Shown one piece after another: positions 54,111 to 64,000 of a stretch of 64,000 nucleotides of DNA. The stretch's first letter is position 1. Every line of letters starts with the position of its first letter. A program made the translations under genes and the position numbers. The notes under the pieces are model-generated. The model was given only the letters and a program-made list of their open reading frames with translations, did no database searches and had not been told where the DNA came from. The DNA comes from Dolichospermum planctonicum (GTDB taxonomy: Bacteria; Cyanobacteriota; Cyanobacteriia; Cyanobacteriales; Nostocaceae), in assembly GCF_005402965.1 (NCBI RefSeq), contig NZ_BJCF01000009.1, positions 1 to 64,000 of the forward strand, read 5' to 3'.

Positions 54111-54158
54111 TTAGAACTGATTATAGACAGTACCAGCTTTAAAAATATGTTCAGTCAA
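54111..54158 (-). pseudogene. Uma2 C-terminal tail fragment
   Basis: The minus-strand frame reads LTEHIFKAGTVYNQF and stops. It corresponds to the LTAEQIFKAGNFD end of the Uma2 protein at 43290-43907. It is cut at its upstream side exactly where the GT39-like gene ends, so the fragment joined the end of that gene. Confidence 0.5.
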
Positions 54159-55684
54159 TTAATTAGGGGTGAAATCAATTTAAAACCTTCTGATTCCCCG
54201 ATAATTTTACTCCCCCTTAAATTCATTTTCTGCAAAGTCTCATTATCCACCAACAAATAAGATTTATGAACAAACTTATCTTGTAAATCTGCAAGAGATG
54301 TAGGAATAACTTGACAATCACTATAAAAGTCTAAACTAGGACGACCATCAGGAAAAGAAGTATAAATTTCTGTTCCTGGTGGAATATTATCCCTAATTAA
54401 TGCTGCAACTGGTAAAACGGGGAATTTTTCATTTAACTCCCATATCCATGATTGAGAACTCATTAACATTGCTAAAACTAAATACATTCCCGCAAATAAA
54501 ACCGGGATAAATTGACGGTTATGCTGATTAATAAACCATGATGTGATTCCCATAGTCACTGCTAAAATAATGCTCATAACAATTAACAATGGCTGTTTAT
54601 CAACTAAACTAAAATAAATACAACCTGCTAAACCAATAATAACTAAAAATGCAAAAAATCCCGTCAAAAATCTAGTTTTAAACTTCTCTTCCTGCCAAAT
54701 ATAACTTAAATTAGCCCCAATTGCTAAAGCTAAAAATGGGTATACAGGCATAATATACCAGGGTAATTTGGTACTCATTAAAGAAACTATGGCAAAATAA
54801 ACAATTGTACCAATGAGAGTTAAACAACCCCAAGCAGTATGACGATTTTTCCAACTTAAATATAAGCCTCCTGGCCAAAATAACAACCAGGGAAAACCAT
54901 ATTTTATCACTTCCAGTAAATAATACCAAATCGGACCGGTATTACCTTCTACAGCTTTTCCCAGTCTATCAAAAGCTTGAGACTGAAAATGCACTTCTAA
55001 GAAAATATTACCATAATGTTGCCATTGAGCAAAATACCAAGCAATAGCAGGGAAATTTCCTAAAAACATTCCTATCCATAGAAATGGATTTTTAAATATA
55101 GCTAATTGTTTATTAGCAATGATAAATAAACCTGCTATTCCTGCTAAAACTACTACTAACATTCCCTTTGTCAGAGTAATTAAACCCAAACAAAATCCGA
55201 TACCAACAGCATATTTTCTATCATGACGCGCTTTAAGAACACAAAATAATAATAATAAGAAAAAGGAAATAGTCATTCCATCTAACATTGCTAGTCTACC
55301 ATGACGGACTACAGGCAATAATGTTAAATAAACCAAAGCCGAAAATAAAGCTGGTAAAGTTTCTGCAAAAATTAACCTTCCAATTAAGTAAAGTAAAGGA
55401 ACTCCTAGCGCGGTTAAAAATGCTCCCGGAAATCTAGTAGTAAATTCTTGTATTCCTCCTGCATGATAGCAAATAGCAATTAACCACTGCATTAAAGGTG
55501 GTTTTAATAAAAAAGGATCTCCTTGAATGGTAGGATAAACCCAGTTACCAGTACCATAAATTTCTCTAGCAACTATAGCATAAGTACCTTCATCCCAATC
55601 TCGTAAAGGTAAATTTCCCAGAAACATTAACCATAAAACCAAAGACGCTACCAATAACCCTAATAACCATTGTTTATTGTTCAT
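54155..55684 (-). CDS. GT39-family (ArnT-like) glycosyltransferase
   Basis: The 509-residue protein has about twelve helices. The first periplasmic loop has LPLRDWDEGTYAIVAREIYG, with the Asp-Glu pair that is catalytic in ArnT and protein mannosyltransferases, followed by FLLKPPLMQWLIA, which matches the KPPL(M/H) motif. Such enzymes transfer a sugar from a polyprenyl phosphate to lipid or protein outside the cytoplasm. A soluble domain of about 100 residues forms the C-terminus. The gene is downstream of the 55688-58156 gene with a gap of three bases, so they form an operon. The stop codon lies at the junction with Uma2 debris. Confidence 0.85.
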   Translation of the reverse strand: MNNKQWLLGLLVASLVLWLMFLGNLPLRDWDEGTYAIVAREIYGTGNWVYPTIQGDPFLLKPPLMQWLIAICYHAGGIQEFTTRFPGAFLTALGVPLLYLIGRLIFAETLPALFSALVYLTLLPVVRHGRLAMLDGMTISFFLLLLFCVLKARHDRKYAVGIGFCLGLITLTKGMLVVVLAGIAGLFIIANKQLAIFKNPFLWIGMFLGNFPAIAWYFAQWQHYGNIFLEVHFQSQAFDRLGKAVEGNTGPIWYYLLEVIKYGFPWLLFWPGGLYLSWKNRHTAWGCLTLIGTIVYFAIVSLMSTKLPWYIMPVYPFLALAIGANLSYIWQEEKFKTRFLTGFFAFLVIIGLAGCIYFSLVDKQPLLIVMSIILAVTMGITSWFINQHNRQFIPVLFAGMYLVLAMLMSSQSWIWELNEKFPVLPVAALIRDNIPPGTEIYTSFPDGRPSLDFYSDCQVIPTSLADLQDKFVHKSYLLVDNETLQKMNLRGSKIIGESEGFKLISPLIN

Positions 55685-55687
55685 ATT

Positions 55688-58156
55688 TTAGAAGTGAATT
55701 AAGGGGAGAAATTTCATAATATTTGTCACTGTTTTTAAAGTCTTTAATTCTGGGATATCTGGTTTGATTTTTTCTACCATTATTAACTGCTTTTCGGCTT
55801 GTCTGGGTTGAAAGTCATATAAATAAACAACTCCTAAATAAAGCCAAGTATAAGGATTTTGTCCATCATATTTAGTTAATTCTGTTAAATTCTGAATTAA
55901 TGCTGGTGCTTTGCGCTGTAAAAGTTGTGATAGCACTAGAGTATAACGCCAATTTAAGTTATTTGGTTGATTTTTTAAGTAATAATTAGCAGCAAATTCA
56001 ATTTGTTTTAAATAGTCTTGAGTCGCGTCATATTGATTAAAATTATCTATCTGTACAAAGATATTATCTAACTTGCCATTTTGTAATTCTACTGCTAATT
56101 GTGACATTCGAGAAACTAAATCTAAAGGTGGTGTTTTTGTTAATTTTCCTGTGTCTGTAACATTTACAGTTATCTCAGAACTATTTAAACTATTTAAAGG
56201 TGTAATTTTACCAGTAATTCTATCTAAATAGAATGCTGATAGTTGATATTTTCCTAGTGGTAATTCCTGGGAAATAAATGTAGCTAGATTCTCAATGACT
56301 CGAAAATTTCCCTGGGGATGACATTTTATACCACAATATAAATTACCTAGACCAATTGCATGATCATGATACCAAGCTGATTGACCATTTTGCCATTTTA
56401 ATAGTAACAAACCATTTTGTAATTCATCCCATGAACCTGTAATTTGATAAGTAACGGAGTTATTTTTACCTATTATAAATTGATTAGCAGTTATAACTTT
56501 TTCTAAAGTAACTGATTTCTGATCATGCTGATCATTATTTAATTTTTCAATTAATTTCTCAACAACTATCTGAGGATTTTTCCGATGATATAATCTTAAT
56601 TTATCACCATGGGGTAATACCCAATCACTTTGTAATTTTAAATCAGGAGAAGTTTCTATCAAAGATTTTAATTTGCGTTTAGTTTCTCCCTTTTCTCCCG
56701 GTTCGTCTGGTTCATTATCTTTGGTAACATACCAAGATAAATACTCTAAATCTTGGTCTACTTGCGATAATTTCATCGTTAATTTTCTCCCATAGACGCG
56801 AAAATCAGCCAATGTACCGAAATAATCTAAGGTAAATTCATTAACTTGGGGTGTAGAAACGGGAACTACTCCTAAAGTTGTTTTTAAATATGGGGTAGTT
56901 TGATAAATTTTCTCGATTAATTCAGCAAGAGGATATTTTTTACTTTCATTATTTGGTAAATGTTTTCCACCATAAGCCTGAATTAGAGGTAAAGGAAATA
57001 AATTATTTAGTAAAACTATACCACTTACTATAAAAGTTGCTAATCTTAATTTATTAAACCAGATATTTTCAATTAAATTAAAAAAGTAAGCTAAAATTAA
57101 ACTAATTACCGGAAAAGAAGGAAGAATAAATCTAATGTCTTTGTTTGTCCCTAGAGAACAAATTACATAGCTACCAATTAAGAAAATAAATAACCAATTT
57201 AAAGCAGACTTAGCTAAATTATCTTTAACTGCATTTTGACTAAATCTAGATTTAAAAAGATAAATTAACAAAATACCAATACTCACAAATAATATCGGAA
57301 AACCAACAGTTTCTGGGATAGTTTGCGGATAATATAACCAACCAGCAATGGTTGTCGCAGCAGGATCACCCTCTCCTTTTCCCACATTATTAGCATTTAA
57401 TGCAGAAGTAATAATAGTTAACCAATTTAAACTATACCAAGAACCACAAATTAACCAAGCTAAAATTAAAGATAAGGCTGTTTGAATTAGTTTAATAAAT
57501 TTACGTTTGCTGATAAAAATAATTAATGTGTAGATACTAGGAATAAGAATAAAAATAAAACCTGTGGGTTTAGCTAACATAATTAACCCTATTCCTACCC
57601 CCAATATCAAAGTTAATACCCATGATACAAAACCAGTATGACTATCTTTCCAAATTGTTAAAATGGTGAAAGTAGCTATGACAATAGACGTTAAACCATA
57701 ATCTAATAAATAATCAGTTCGCATAATTCCCATAATGGGAAATAATAAGCAAAATATGCTGGCTGTGATGCCAATTTTTCGGTTTTTAAATAAATAATTC
57801 CCTAAGTGATATACTGATAAAATCAGTATAGCTGTATATAATAAATTGACTAAACTAGCTTGATCATAGCCTTTACCAAATAATACCAAAAATGGTACAG
57901 TACAAATATACACAAAAGGAGCGCGATAACTGGGGGTTAATTCCCACAGAGATAACCACCAATTACCTGATAAAATATTCAGGTTTTGAAAAATTCGATA
58001 ATGATGCAATGCTGCGGTTAAATGGGCGCTTTGATCATAGGATGGAATAGATTCATCTAAGAAAAACCATGTTCTATCTATCAGTAATCCTATCAACCAA
58101 ATTGTTAATAGTATGATATAGTCTTTATTGATTTTCAGATAACGGTAATCATTCAT
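55688..58156 (-). CDS. large GT39-like membrane protein with soluble C-terminal domain
   Basis: The 822-residue protein has an N-terminal GT-C membrane part (about 1-410, ten or more helices). Its first loop FFLDESIPSYDQSAHLTAAL carries the Asp-Glu and Asp residues of the active-site region. A 400-residue soluble part follows that has no signature I know in its beta-rich middle, and TPR-like helices at the end (NPYTWLYLGVVYLYDFQPRQ). It is the first gene of a two-gene operon. It is divergent from the Dpm-like gene at 58232, which could supply its polyprenyl-phosphate sugar. The acceptor is unknown. Confidence 0.75.
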   Translation of the reverse strand: MNDYRYLKINKDYIILLTIWLIGLLIDRTWFFLDESIPSYDQSAHLTAALHHYRIFQNLNILSGNWWLSLWELTPSYRAPFVYICTVPFLVLFGKGYDQASLVNLLYTAILILSVYHLGNYLFKNRKIGITASIFCLLFPIMGIMRTDYLLDYGLTSIVIATFTILTIWKDSHTGFVSWVLTLILGVGIGLIMLAKPTGFIFILIPSIYTLIIFISKRKFIKLIQTALSLILAWLICGSWYSLNWLTIITSALNANNVGKGEGDPAATTIAGWLYYPQTIPETVGFPILFVSIGILLIYLFKSRFSQNAVKDNLAKSALNWLFIFLIGSYVICSLGTNKDIRFILPSFPVISLILAYFFNLIENIWFNKLRLATFIVSGIVLLNNLFPLPLIQAYGGKHLPNNESKKYPLAELIEKIYQTTPYLKTTLGVVPVSTPQVNEFTLDYFGTLADFRVYGRKLTMKLSQVDQDLEYLSWYVTKDNEPDEPGEKGETKRKLKSLIETSPDLKLQSDWVLPHGDKLRLYHRKNPQIVVEKLIEKLNNDQHDQKSVTLEKVITANQFIIGKNNSVTYQITGSWDELQNGLLLLKWQNGQSAWYHDHAIGLGNLYCGIKCHPQGNFRVIENLATFISQELPLGKYQLSAFYLDRITGKITPLNSLNSSEITVNVTDTGKLTKTPPLDLVSRMSQLAVELQNGKLDNIFVQIDNFNQYDATQDYLKQIEFAANYYLKNQPNNLNWRYTLVLSQLLQRKAPALIQNLTELTKYDGQNPYTWLYLGVVYLYDFQPRQAEKQLIMVEKIKPDIPELKTLKTVTNIMKFLPLIHF

Positions 58157-58231
58157 TATGTTTTGATTTTCAGGTAATTAAATTTTCAAGATGAATTTTA
58201 AAGATCTTCAAGTTTCTCAAAAAATTTTATC

Positions 58232-59191
58232 ATGATCAACCAACCTATCTACTCCCTAATTATTCCCATTTATAACGAATCAGAAAACATCACAGAGATG
58301 TATCGCAGATTACATCATGTCATGGCACAGTTAGACGGTGATGCTGAATTAATTTTAATAGATGATGGTAGCCGCGATCGCTCTTTAAGTATGATGCGCG
58401 AATTACATCATAGTGACAACCGAGTCCATTACCTCAGTTTAGCCCGGAATTTTGGGCATCAAATCGCTGTTACCGCAGGTTTGAACTTTGTCCAAGGTAA
58501 ATGTATCATTGTTATGGATGCCGATCTCCAAGATCCACCAGAATTAATCTTAACCATGATTGACAAATGGCATCAAGGATATCAAGTAGTTTATGCCCAG
58601 CGGACATCTCGTCAACAAGAAACCTGGCTAAAACGCTTGACTGCATATCTTTTTTATCGCATTCTTCGACGCTTGGCTAAAGTAGATATTCCCGAAGATA
58701 CAGGAGACTTTTGTTTAATGGATAGACAGGTCGTAAATATCCTTAATTCTATGCCAGAACGTAATCGCTACATTCGCGGTTTACGTGCTTGGGTAGGTTT
58801 TCGACAAACTTCCGTACTTTTTGAACGAGATCCCCGCTTTGCTGGTACAGTAAAATATACATTTGGTAAATCTTGGGCTTTAGCAATTGATGGTATTATC
58901 TCCTTTTCCACAGTTCCCTTGAGGCTGGCTACCTATATAGGTATATTATCAGCTTTTATTGCCTTATTTATGATATTATTGGTTTTGTATTGGCGTTTAT
59001 CTGAACCATTCTCCCCCATAATTGGTTACACATTAATTACAATTTCCATGTTTTTCCTTGGTTCAGTTCAATTAATTTGTATTGGTATTTTAGGCGAATA
59101 TATTGGCCGGATATACGAAGAAGTAAAAGGTCGTCCTCTTTATACATTAAAGGAAACTGGAGGTTTGAGAGAAAAGAAAATTGAAATATAA
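58232..59191 (+). CDS. GT2 polyprenyl-phosphate sugar synthase (DpmA/GtrB-like)
   Basis: The 319-residue enzyme would move a hexose from a nucleotide sugar to undecaprenyl phosphate. It starts [20 protein letters not shown], has [12 protein letters not shown] and the DxD segment [12 protein letters not shown], then the family-specific [14 protein letters not shown] and [14 protein letters not shown]. Two C-terminal membrane helices follow, and the end [14 protein letters not shown]. This is the GtrB/DpmA architecture. Its product is the donor used by GT-C enzymes such as those encoded next to it, which supports one pathway. The sugar is not identifiable. Confidence 0.9.
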   Translation: MINQPIYSLIIPIYNESENITEMYRRLHHVMAQLDGDAELILIDDGSRDRSLSMMRELHHSDNRVHYLSLARNFGHQIAVTAGLNFVQGKCIIVMDADLQDPPELILTMIDKWHQGYQVVYAQRTSRQQETWLKRLTAYLFYRILRRLAKVDIPEDTGDFCLMDRQVVNILNSMPERNRYIRGLRAWVGFRQTSVLFERDPRFAGTVKYTFGKSWALAIDGIISFSTVPLRLATYIGILSAFIALFMILLVLYWRLSEPFSPIIGYTLITISMFFLGSVQLICIGILGEYIGRIYEEVKGRPLYTLKETGGLREKKIEI

Positions 59192-59320
59192 CACGACTAT
59201 AGTATCATTTTATTCATTGCTGAACAGGTAGACATTGTTTTTGTATTAGCGTTTCCCATTGGCGTAGTCAAGCCTTATGGATTCGTATTTGTGTTCTATA
59301 TACCATCTCAGGTAATATCC

Positions 59321-59689
59321 GTGTCAATCCAAGAATTTAGTTTACTGCTAATTTCAGTTATCATTAGTGTTGTTGGACAGTTTTTTTTGAAGATAGGAGC
59401 GACAAAATTAGGTAAAGTTGATGCAGGTAACGCTATTAGTCATATTCTTAGTATTGTGACTACACCAGAACTTTTATTAGGACTAACCTGTTATGGTATT
59501 GGTGCTGTCGCTTATATTCTCCTGCTGACGAGAATCAATCTCAGCGTTGCTGCTCCCGCTGTATCAATTGGTTATATATTTTCTGTATTATTAGGTTACT
59601 TTGTTTTAAAAGAAACTATTCCTCTCAACCGTGTTTTTGGACTAGGTTTAATTGTCACCGGAGTGATATTAGTAGTCTGGAAAAAATAA
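59321..59689 (+). CDS. small EamA/ArnE-like membrane protein, possible polyprenyl-phosphate-sugar flippase
   Basis: From the GTG at 59321 the product is 122 residues with four membrane helices, containing VVGQFFLKIGATKLGKVDAG and SVAAPAVSIGYIFSVLLGYF. This is the fold of ArnE/ArnF and small multidrug-resistance proteins. Located next to a Dpm-like synthase and several GT-C enzymes, it is a natural candidate for moving the lipid-linked sugar across the membrane. An upstream GTG at 59291 would add ten residues; the inner start has AGG eight bases before it and a more typical N-terminus. The role is inferred from context. Confidence 0.75.
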   Translation: MSIQEFSLLLISVIISVVGQFFLKIGATKLGKVDAGNAISHILSIVTTPELLLGLTCYGIGAVAYILLLTRINLSVAAPAVSIGYIFSVLLGYFVLKETIPLNRVFGLGLIVTGVILVVWKK

Positions 59690-59856
59690 ACTATGTCCTC
59701 ACCCACTCTAGCAAATCTCCAAACCTCTCCCCTGTCAAGGAAGAAGTTAGGTTAAGTCAGGCTAGTGAATCTCAGTACATAGAGAAATGTGTTATAACCT
59801 ACCATCAGAACCATTATCCTGATCATTTATTGCTCACCCCTTGAAGGAGTTATGCT

Positions 59857-60804
59857 GTGGAAAATAATAAGTCATTTTTTGAGACACGGGGAATATTAAT
59901 ATCAATACTTGGCTTAACTGGTGCTTTAAGCATTGCTTTAATGATCATGTTCAAAAATAGCACCTCTGACGCTCAAAATCGCAGCGTCAGCACCAAGGAT
60001 AATGATACTGCTGTTCTTATGGTAACTCAAGAGCGGTTAGAGCAGTTGAAAACAGAAATGCTCACCAGTTGGCAACAACAAGCACAAGCAAAAGGTGTTT
60101 CTACTGATGTACCGACTAACTTTCAAGGAATTGTCATCAGTGAAGCCAAACTTCCCCCAGAAAAAAAAGTTATCGCCCTAACCTTTGATGATGGTCCTTG
60201 GCCTAATAGTACAGCAAAAGTATTAGATATTCTCCAGAAAAATCGCATCAAAAGCACCTTTTTTGTCGTCGGCCAAAATGTTAAGAATTATCCCGACTTG
60301 ACAAAACGAATAGTTGCAGATGGTCATACTATCGCTAACCATACTTGGCATCACTGGTATCATCACATGAATGCACAGGTAGCCGCTGCGGAAGTTGCAA
60401 ATACCGGAGACATAATTTATCAAACTACAGGAGTGAAAACTAGTCTATTTCGTCCACCTGGTGGCAACATGACCAATGGGGTGGTAGCTTATGCTAAAAG
60501 TAATAAATATGCTGTTATTATGTGGTCATCTGATTCCAAAGACTATTCACGTCCCGCTGTACCTCGGTTAATAAATAATATCTTTAGAGAAGCTAAACCA
60601 GGTGGTATTGTATTAATGCACGATGGAGGCGGAGATCGATCTCACACTGTCAAAGCATTACCAGAAATCATTAGCAAGTTTCGCAAACAGGGTTATGAAT
60701 TTGTGACTGTCCCCGAACTTTTAGAAATGCAAGATCAGTATCCATCCTTAATTGCCCATAAATCTCAGAAATCTCAGAAACTTGAGAAAGCTAAGAAACC
60801 TTAA
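59857..60804 (+). CDS. polysaccharide deacetylase (NodB domain), membrane-anchored
   Basis: The 315-residue protein starts at a GTG preceded by AAGGAG at good distance. One N-terminal membrane helix (ILISILGLTGALSIALMIMF) and a linker lead to a NodB domain (about 105-290). That domain has motif 1 LTFDDGPWPN (catalytic Asp and metal Asp), motif 2 NHTWHHWYHH (metal His pair), motif 3 RPPGGNMT and the IVLMHDGGGD end motif. It removes N- or O-acetyl groups from an extracellular or wall glycan. The C-terminal KSQKSQKLEKAKK tail is basic and repetitive. Confidence 0.9.
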   Translation: MENNKSFFETRGILISILGLTGALSIALMIMFKNSTSDAQNRSVSTKDNDTAVLMVTQERLEQLKTEMLTSWQQQAQAKGVSTDVPTNFQGIVISEAKLPPEKKVIALTFDDGPWPNSTAKVLDILQKNRIKSTFFVVGQNVKNYPDLTKRIVADGHTIANHTWHHWYHHMNAQVAAAEVANTGDIIYQTTGVKTSLFRPPGGNMTNGVVAYAKSNKYAVIMWSSDSKDYSRPAVPRLINNIFREAKPGGIVLMHDGGGDRSHTVKALPEIISKFRKQGYEFVTVPELLEMQDQYPSLIAHKSQKSQKLEKAKKP

Positions 60805-61122
60805 AGAAATAAAGTCAGAATCAGGATACCCAGGATTAAAGGATGAACAGGATGAATAAGCTGTTGGGCATTTAAATTGTATATTGCTCACAACTAAAAC
60901 TCTTGTGAAACAGGCATCCTACCTGTTTTAATTATGCAAATTAAATGTCTATCAGCTTATACCAATTCTGGATAAAGATGCACATAATCTTAATTAAATC
61001 CTGTACATCCTCAAATCCTGGACATCCTGATTCAGACAAAAAAGGATTAAAGGATAAACAGGATAAAGTATTTAATTAAATCCTGTAAATCCTCAAATCC
61101 TGAACATCCTGATTCAGACAAA
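60805..61122. repeat. 318-bp spacer with duplicated 50-bp repeats
   Basis: Positions 60991-61040 and 61073-61122 match at 48 of 50 bases (AATCCTGTACATCCTCAAAT and on). Between them and at 60834-60858 lie AGGATTAAAGGATAAACAGG-type blocks that are partly complementary. The second 50-bp copy ends exactly at the stop codon of the glutamate synthase gene. A piece near 60891-60925 shares only the core AAAACTCTTGTG with family-1 MITEs. No gene was found. Confidence 0.7.
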
Positions 61123-64000
61123 TTACACAGAACTTAATTGTTTTTCTGCCACTTTAGCCTCTGGACTGTCAGCTTCAGATGGTGGTACTAATTGCCAGAA
61201 TTTGGGTAAATACTCTGGCCAATTAGCGATAATTTCTAAGGCTTTGGGTGAACCAGTTTTATCAGCGTGAGCTTTAATTAAATCATACAACTGTTTTTCA
61301 CCCGCATCACTGGCAACCCGCTGGACCTTAACAATAGCATGATTTACGAAATCTGGGAAATTACCGACTTCATCCAGGAAATAAGCCAAACCACCAGTCA
61401 TTCCTGCACCAACATTCCGGCCTGCTTTACCCAAGACGACAATTACACCACCAGTCATGTACTCGCAGCAGTGATCACCAGCACCTTCAATGACGGCTGT
61501 ACCTTTTGAGTTGCGTACAGCAAACCGTTCTCCAGCCAAACCATTAGCAAATAATCTACCACCAGTAGCACCATAAAGGCAAGTATTACCGACAATGACG
61601 TTTTCCGCTGGGTTGTAAGTCGCATTTGCGGGAGGTTTAATGATAATTTCCCCACCATTCATTCCCTTCCCTACATAGTCATTGGCTTCACCTTCTAAGC
61701 TCAAAATCACACCATCAAGATTAAACGCGCCGAAACTTTGCCCGACACTGCCTTGAAACTTCAGGTTAATTTGCCCTTTAAAGCCGTTGTCACCATATTT
61801 TGAAGCAATCACCCCAGTTAACCGAGTCCCGACGGTTCTATCGGTATTAACAACGGCGTAGGTTTTACTAACTATCCCTTGTTCCTGGATTCCTTGACAA
61901 ATATCCGCATCAGCTAGTAATTGATCATCTAATACAGGTCCATTACTATGAACTTTTTCATGTACTAACCAATCACGATTAATTTTTGTATCTGGTAGCT
62001 TAGTTAAACAATCTAAGTTCACAGCTTGGGTTTTATTGAGTTTTACATCAGAGCGTACTGTTAATAAATCAGCGCGACCAATTACCTCTGATAAAGAACG
62101 ATATCCCAATTTAGCTAACAGACTCCGCACTTCCTCCGCGACAAAGTAGAAGAAGTTGACAACGTTTTCGGGAACTCCTGTAAACCGCTTCCGCAGTTCC
62201 TCTTTCTGAGAAGCGACACCCACAGGACAGTTGTTAGTGTGGCAAATTCGCGCCATAATGCAGCCTTCCGCAATCATAGCTATCGAACCGAAACCAAACT
62301 CTTCAGCACCCATTAAAGCCCCAATTAATACATCCCAACCACTTTTTAAACCACCATCCACACGCAAGATAACGCGATCGCGTAACCTGTGTTTCATTAA
62401 TACCCGATGTACTTCTGTTAAACCCAATTCCCAAGGAGTACCAGCGTGTTTAATAGAAGAAAGGGGTGATGCACCAGTACCGCCATCATGGCCTGAAATT
62501 TGGATAATATCAGCATTAGCCTTAGCTACACCCGCAGCAATTGTGCCAATACCGATTTCTGCGACTAATTTTACTGAAACTTGGGCTTTAGGGTTAATTT
62601 GGTGCAAATCAAAAATCAACTGTGCTAAGTCTTCAATAGAGTAAATATCATGGTGGGGTGGTGGAGAAATCAAAGTTACACCGGGTTTAGAACGCCGTAA
62701 CATAGCAATATAGGGACTAACCTTGGGACCTGGTAACTGTCCACCTTCTCCTGGTTTTGCACCTTGAGCGATTTTAATTTCAATTTGTTTAGCTGTGGCT
62801 AAATATTGGGGCGTAACGCCAAACCGCCCTGACGCAACTTGTCTAATGGCACTTGCAGCGGTATCACCATTTCTTAACCCATGCAAATGGGGGAAAGTAG
62901 GAGATTTACCAGCAGTATCAACATCATTTAAAGCGTTGTAACGAACCGGATCTTCTCCACCTTCACCAGAATTAGATTTACCACCAATGCGATTCATAGC
63001 GATCGCTAAAGTTTCATGTGCTTCTCGTGACAAAGCCCCTAAAGACATCCCCCCGGTACAAAAACGCCGCACAATATCATTAACGGACTCTACTTCTGAC
63101 AAAGAAATTGGTGTCCGTTCACTGTGGAAATCCAATAAATCACGCAGTGCTGTCACAGGTCGGTTTTGCAGATGCTGTTTATACACTTGATAATGGTCAT
63201 ATTGCTTACCATTAACCGCCTTATGTAGAGCCTTAGCCAACTCTGGGTTATTACTGTGATATTCCCCACTAGGACGGTATTGAACAAAACCTAAATTTTC
63301 TAACTTATTCGCTGTCAATTCTGGGAAAGCCTTGCGGTGGAAAGATAACACTTCTTGAGCTAATTCACTCACACTTAAACCACCAATACGGGAAGTTGTT
63401 CCCCGAAAACCCAAAGCCAACAAATCACCACCAATACCAATCGCTTCAAATATTTGTGCTGCTTGGTAGCTAGAAAGCAGAGAAATCCCCATTTTCGAGA
63501 GAATTTTCAACAAACCCGATTCTACAGCTTGGCGATAATTTTCTATAGCTTTTTCCCAGGTCAAAGTAGCAATTTTCCCCCTAGTCATAAACTGCTGGGT
63601 CTTAGGATCATCCCACCAAGCACTCACAGTATCCAAAGCCATATAAGGACAAATAGCACCCGCACCATAACCCAATAAACAAGCAAAATGATGGGTACTC
63701 CAACACTGGGCGGTATCCACAATTAAGGACGTTTTCATTCGCAACCCAGCGCGAATCAAATAATGGTGAACTGCACCAATAGCTAACAATGGCGGAATAT
63801 AAGTATATTCCGCAGCAATACCCGTGTCAGTGCGATCGCTTAATATTAATATCTTTGCCCCAGCCCGTACAGATTCCGCCGCTTGTTTTTGTAAAGATTC
63901 CACAGCGGACTTCAAACCATCTGGACCTGTAGATATGGGAAATAAAGTCGACAATTCAGCCGTGGCAAATCCTGACAGTTTAATTGCTTCCAATTCTGCT
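61123..64000 (-). CDS. gltB: glutamate synthase, large (or ferredoxin-dependent) subunit, C-terminal part
   Basis: The frame is open to the window edge, so the N-terminal amidotransferase domain lies beyond 64000 and only about 959 of some 1500 residues are seen. Visible are the end of the central domain, the FMN-binding synthase domain ([58 protein letters not shown]), the 3Fe-4S cysteines in [18 protein letters not shown], and the GXGXG alpha subunit domain ([31 protein letters not shown]). The enzyme makes glutamate from glutamine and 2-oxoglutarate. Ferredoxin versus NAD(P)H dependence cannot be settled from this part. Confidence 0.93.
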   Translation of the reverse strand, partial: AELEAIKLSGFATAELSTLFPISTGPDGLKSAVESLQKQAAESVRAGAKILILSDRTDTGIAAEYTYIPPLLAIGAVHHYLIRAGLRMKTSLIVDTAQCWSTHHFACLLGYGAGAICPYMALDTVSAWWDDPKTQQFMTRGKIATLTWEKAIENYRQAVESGLLKILSKMGISLLSSYQAAQIFEAIGIGGDLLALGFRGTTSRIGGLSVSELAQEVLSFHRKAFPELTANKLENLGFVQYRPSGEYHSNNPELAKALHKAVNGKQYDHYQVYKQHLQNRPVTALRDLLDFHSERTPISLSEVESVNDIVRRFCTGGMSLGALSREAHETLAIAMNRIGGKSNSGEGGEDPVRYNALNDVDTAGKSPTFPHLHGLRNGDTAASAIRQVASGRFGVTPQYLATAKQIEIKIAQGAKPGEGGQLPGPKVSPYIAMLRRSKPGVTLISPPPHHDIYSIEDLAQLIFDLHQINPKAQVSVKLVAEIGIGTIAAGVAKANADIIQISGHDGGTGASPLSSIKHAGTPWELGLTEVHRVLMKHRLRDRVILRVDGGLKSGWDVLIGALMGAEEFGFGSIAMIAEGCIMARICHTNNCPVGVASQKEELRKRFTGVPENVVNFFYFVAEEVRSLLAKLGYRSLSEVIGRADLLTVRSDVKLNKTQAVNLDCLTKLPDTKINRDWLVHEKVHSNGPVLDDQLLADADICQGIQEQGIVSKTYAVVNTDRTVGTRLTGVIASKYGDNGFKGQINLKFQGSVGQSFGAFNLDGVILSLEGEANDYVGKGMNGGEIIIKPPANATYNPAENVIVGNTCLYGATGGRLFANGLAGERFAVRNSKGTAVIEGAGDHCCEYMTGGVIVVLGKAGRNVGAGMTGGLAYFLDEVGNFPDFVNHAIVKVQRVASDAGEKQLYDLIKAHADKTGSPKALEIIANWPEYLPKFWQLVPPSEADSPEAKVAEKQLSSV

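Noticed and set aside
60891-60925. Possible fifth family-1 MITE
   Set aside because: Only the core AAAACTCTTGTG and a similar small hairpin are shared; the TACAGCA ends and TA borders are missing.

Overview
The window looks like chromosomal DNA of a filamentous, probably heterocyst-forming cyanobacterium (order Nostocales). The evidence is the frequent HIP1 octamer GCGATCGC, AT-rich composition, many short tandem heptamer-type repeats and small TA-bounded inverted-repeat elements, an flv3-flv1 flavodiiron pair, a KGK-domain protein, Uma2 genes, an rbpA-type RNA-binding protein and an AvaI-type restriction system. Genus was not determined; the Dolichospermum/Aphanizomenon/Anabaena group is a guess.

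Layout. 0-2.3 kb: gene fragments, a PRC-barrel protein and repeats. 2.3-15.1 kb: a defence and addiction island. It holds a type I restriction-modification system (hsdM, hsdS, hsdR) split by a Uma2 gene and a UPF0175/DUF3368 toxin-antitoxin (TA) pair, followed by a DUF45 metallopeptidase, a restriction-nuclease remnant and three more TA modules. Two of those have a toxin gene broken by one in-frame stop beside an intact antitoxin. 15.1-35.4 kb: mostly core genes (acyltransferase, smc, GH13 glycosidase, U32/RlhA-like protein, dynamin-like GTPase, KGK protein, DUF2252 protein, amidase, pyrG, ROK kinase, ABC permease, coaX). 35.4-40.7 kb: flv3 and flv1, separated by a frameshifted PEP-CTERM-like gene and a DUF433/DUF5615 module that has duplicated the 5' end of flv1. 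40.7-47.4 kb: a second accessory block with an AvaI/BsoBI-type R-M pair, Uma2 genes and debris, rbpA, and a two-gene ABC-ATPase/TOPRIM-like operon that is the best candidate for a little-described defence system. 47.4-60.8 kb: dxr, then polyprenyl-phosphate-dependent membrane glycosyltransferases (two PIG-V-like, two GT39-like, one other GT-C-like), a Dpm-like GT2, a small ArnE/EamA-like protein and a polysaccharide deacetylase. 61.1-64 kb: the C-terminal part of a glutamate synthase running off the window edge.

The most distinctive theme is how small repeats have reshaped genes. One 106-124 bp TA-bounded element occurs four times. It is nested in another element, with an empty-site relative in the window, and it supplies the last codons and stop of a Uma2 gene and of coaX. 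A second dispersed repeat seems to supply the C-terminus of the amidase and an insertion in the SMC head. Direct repeats bracket several TA modules, which fits cassette-like insertion. No tRNA, rRNA or CRISPR array was recognised. All calls come from reading the sequence without database searches.
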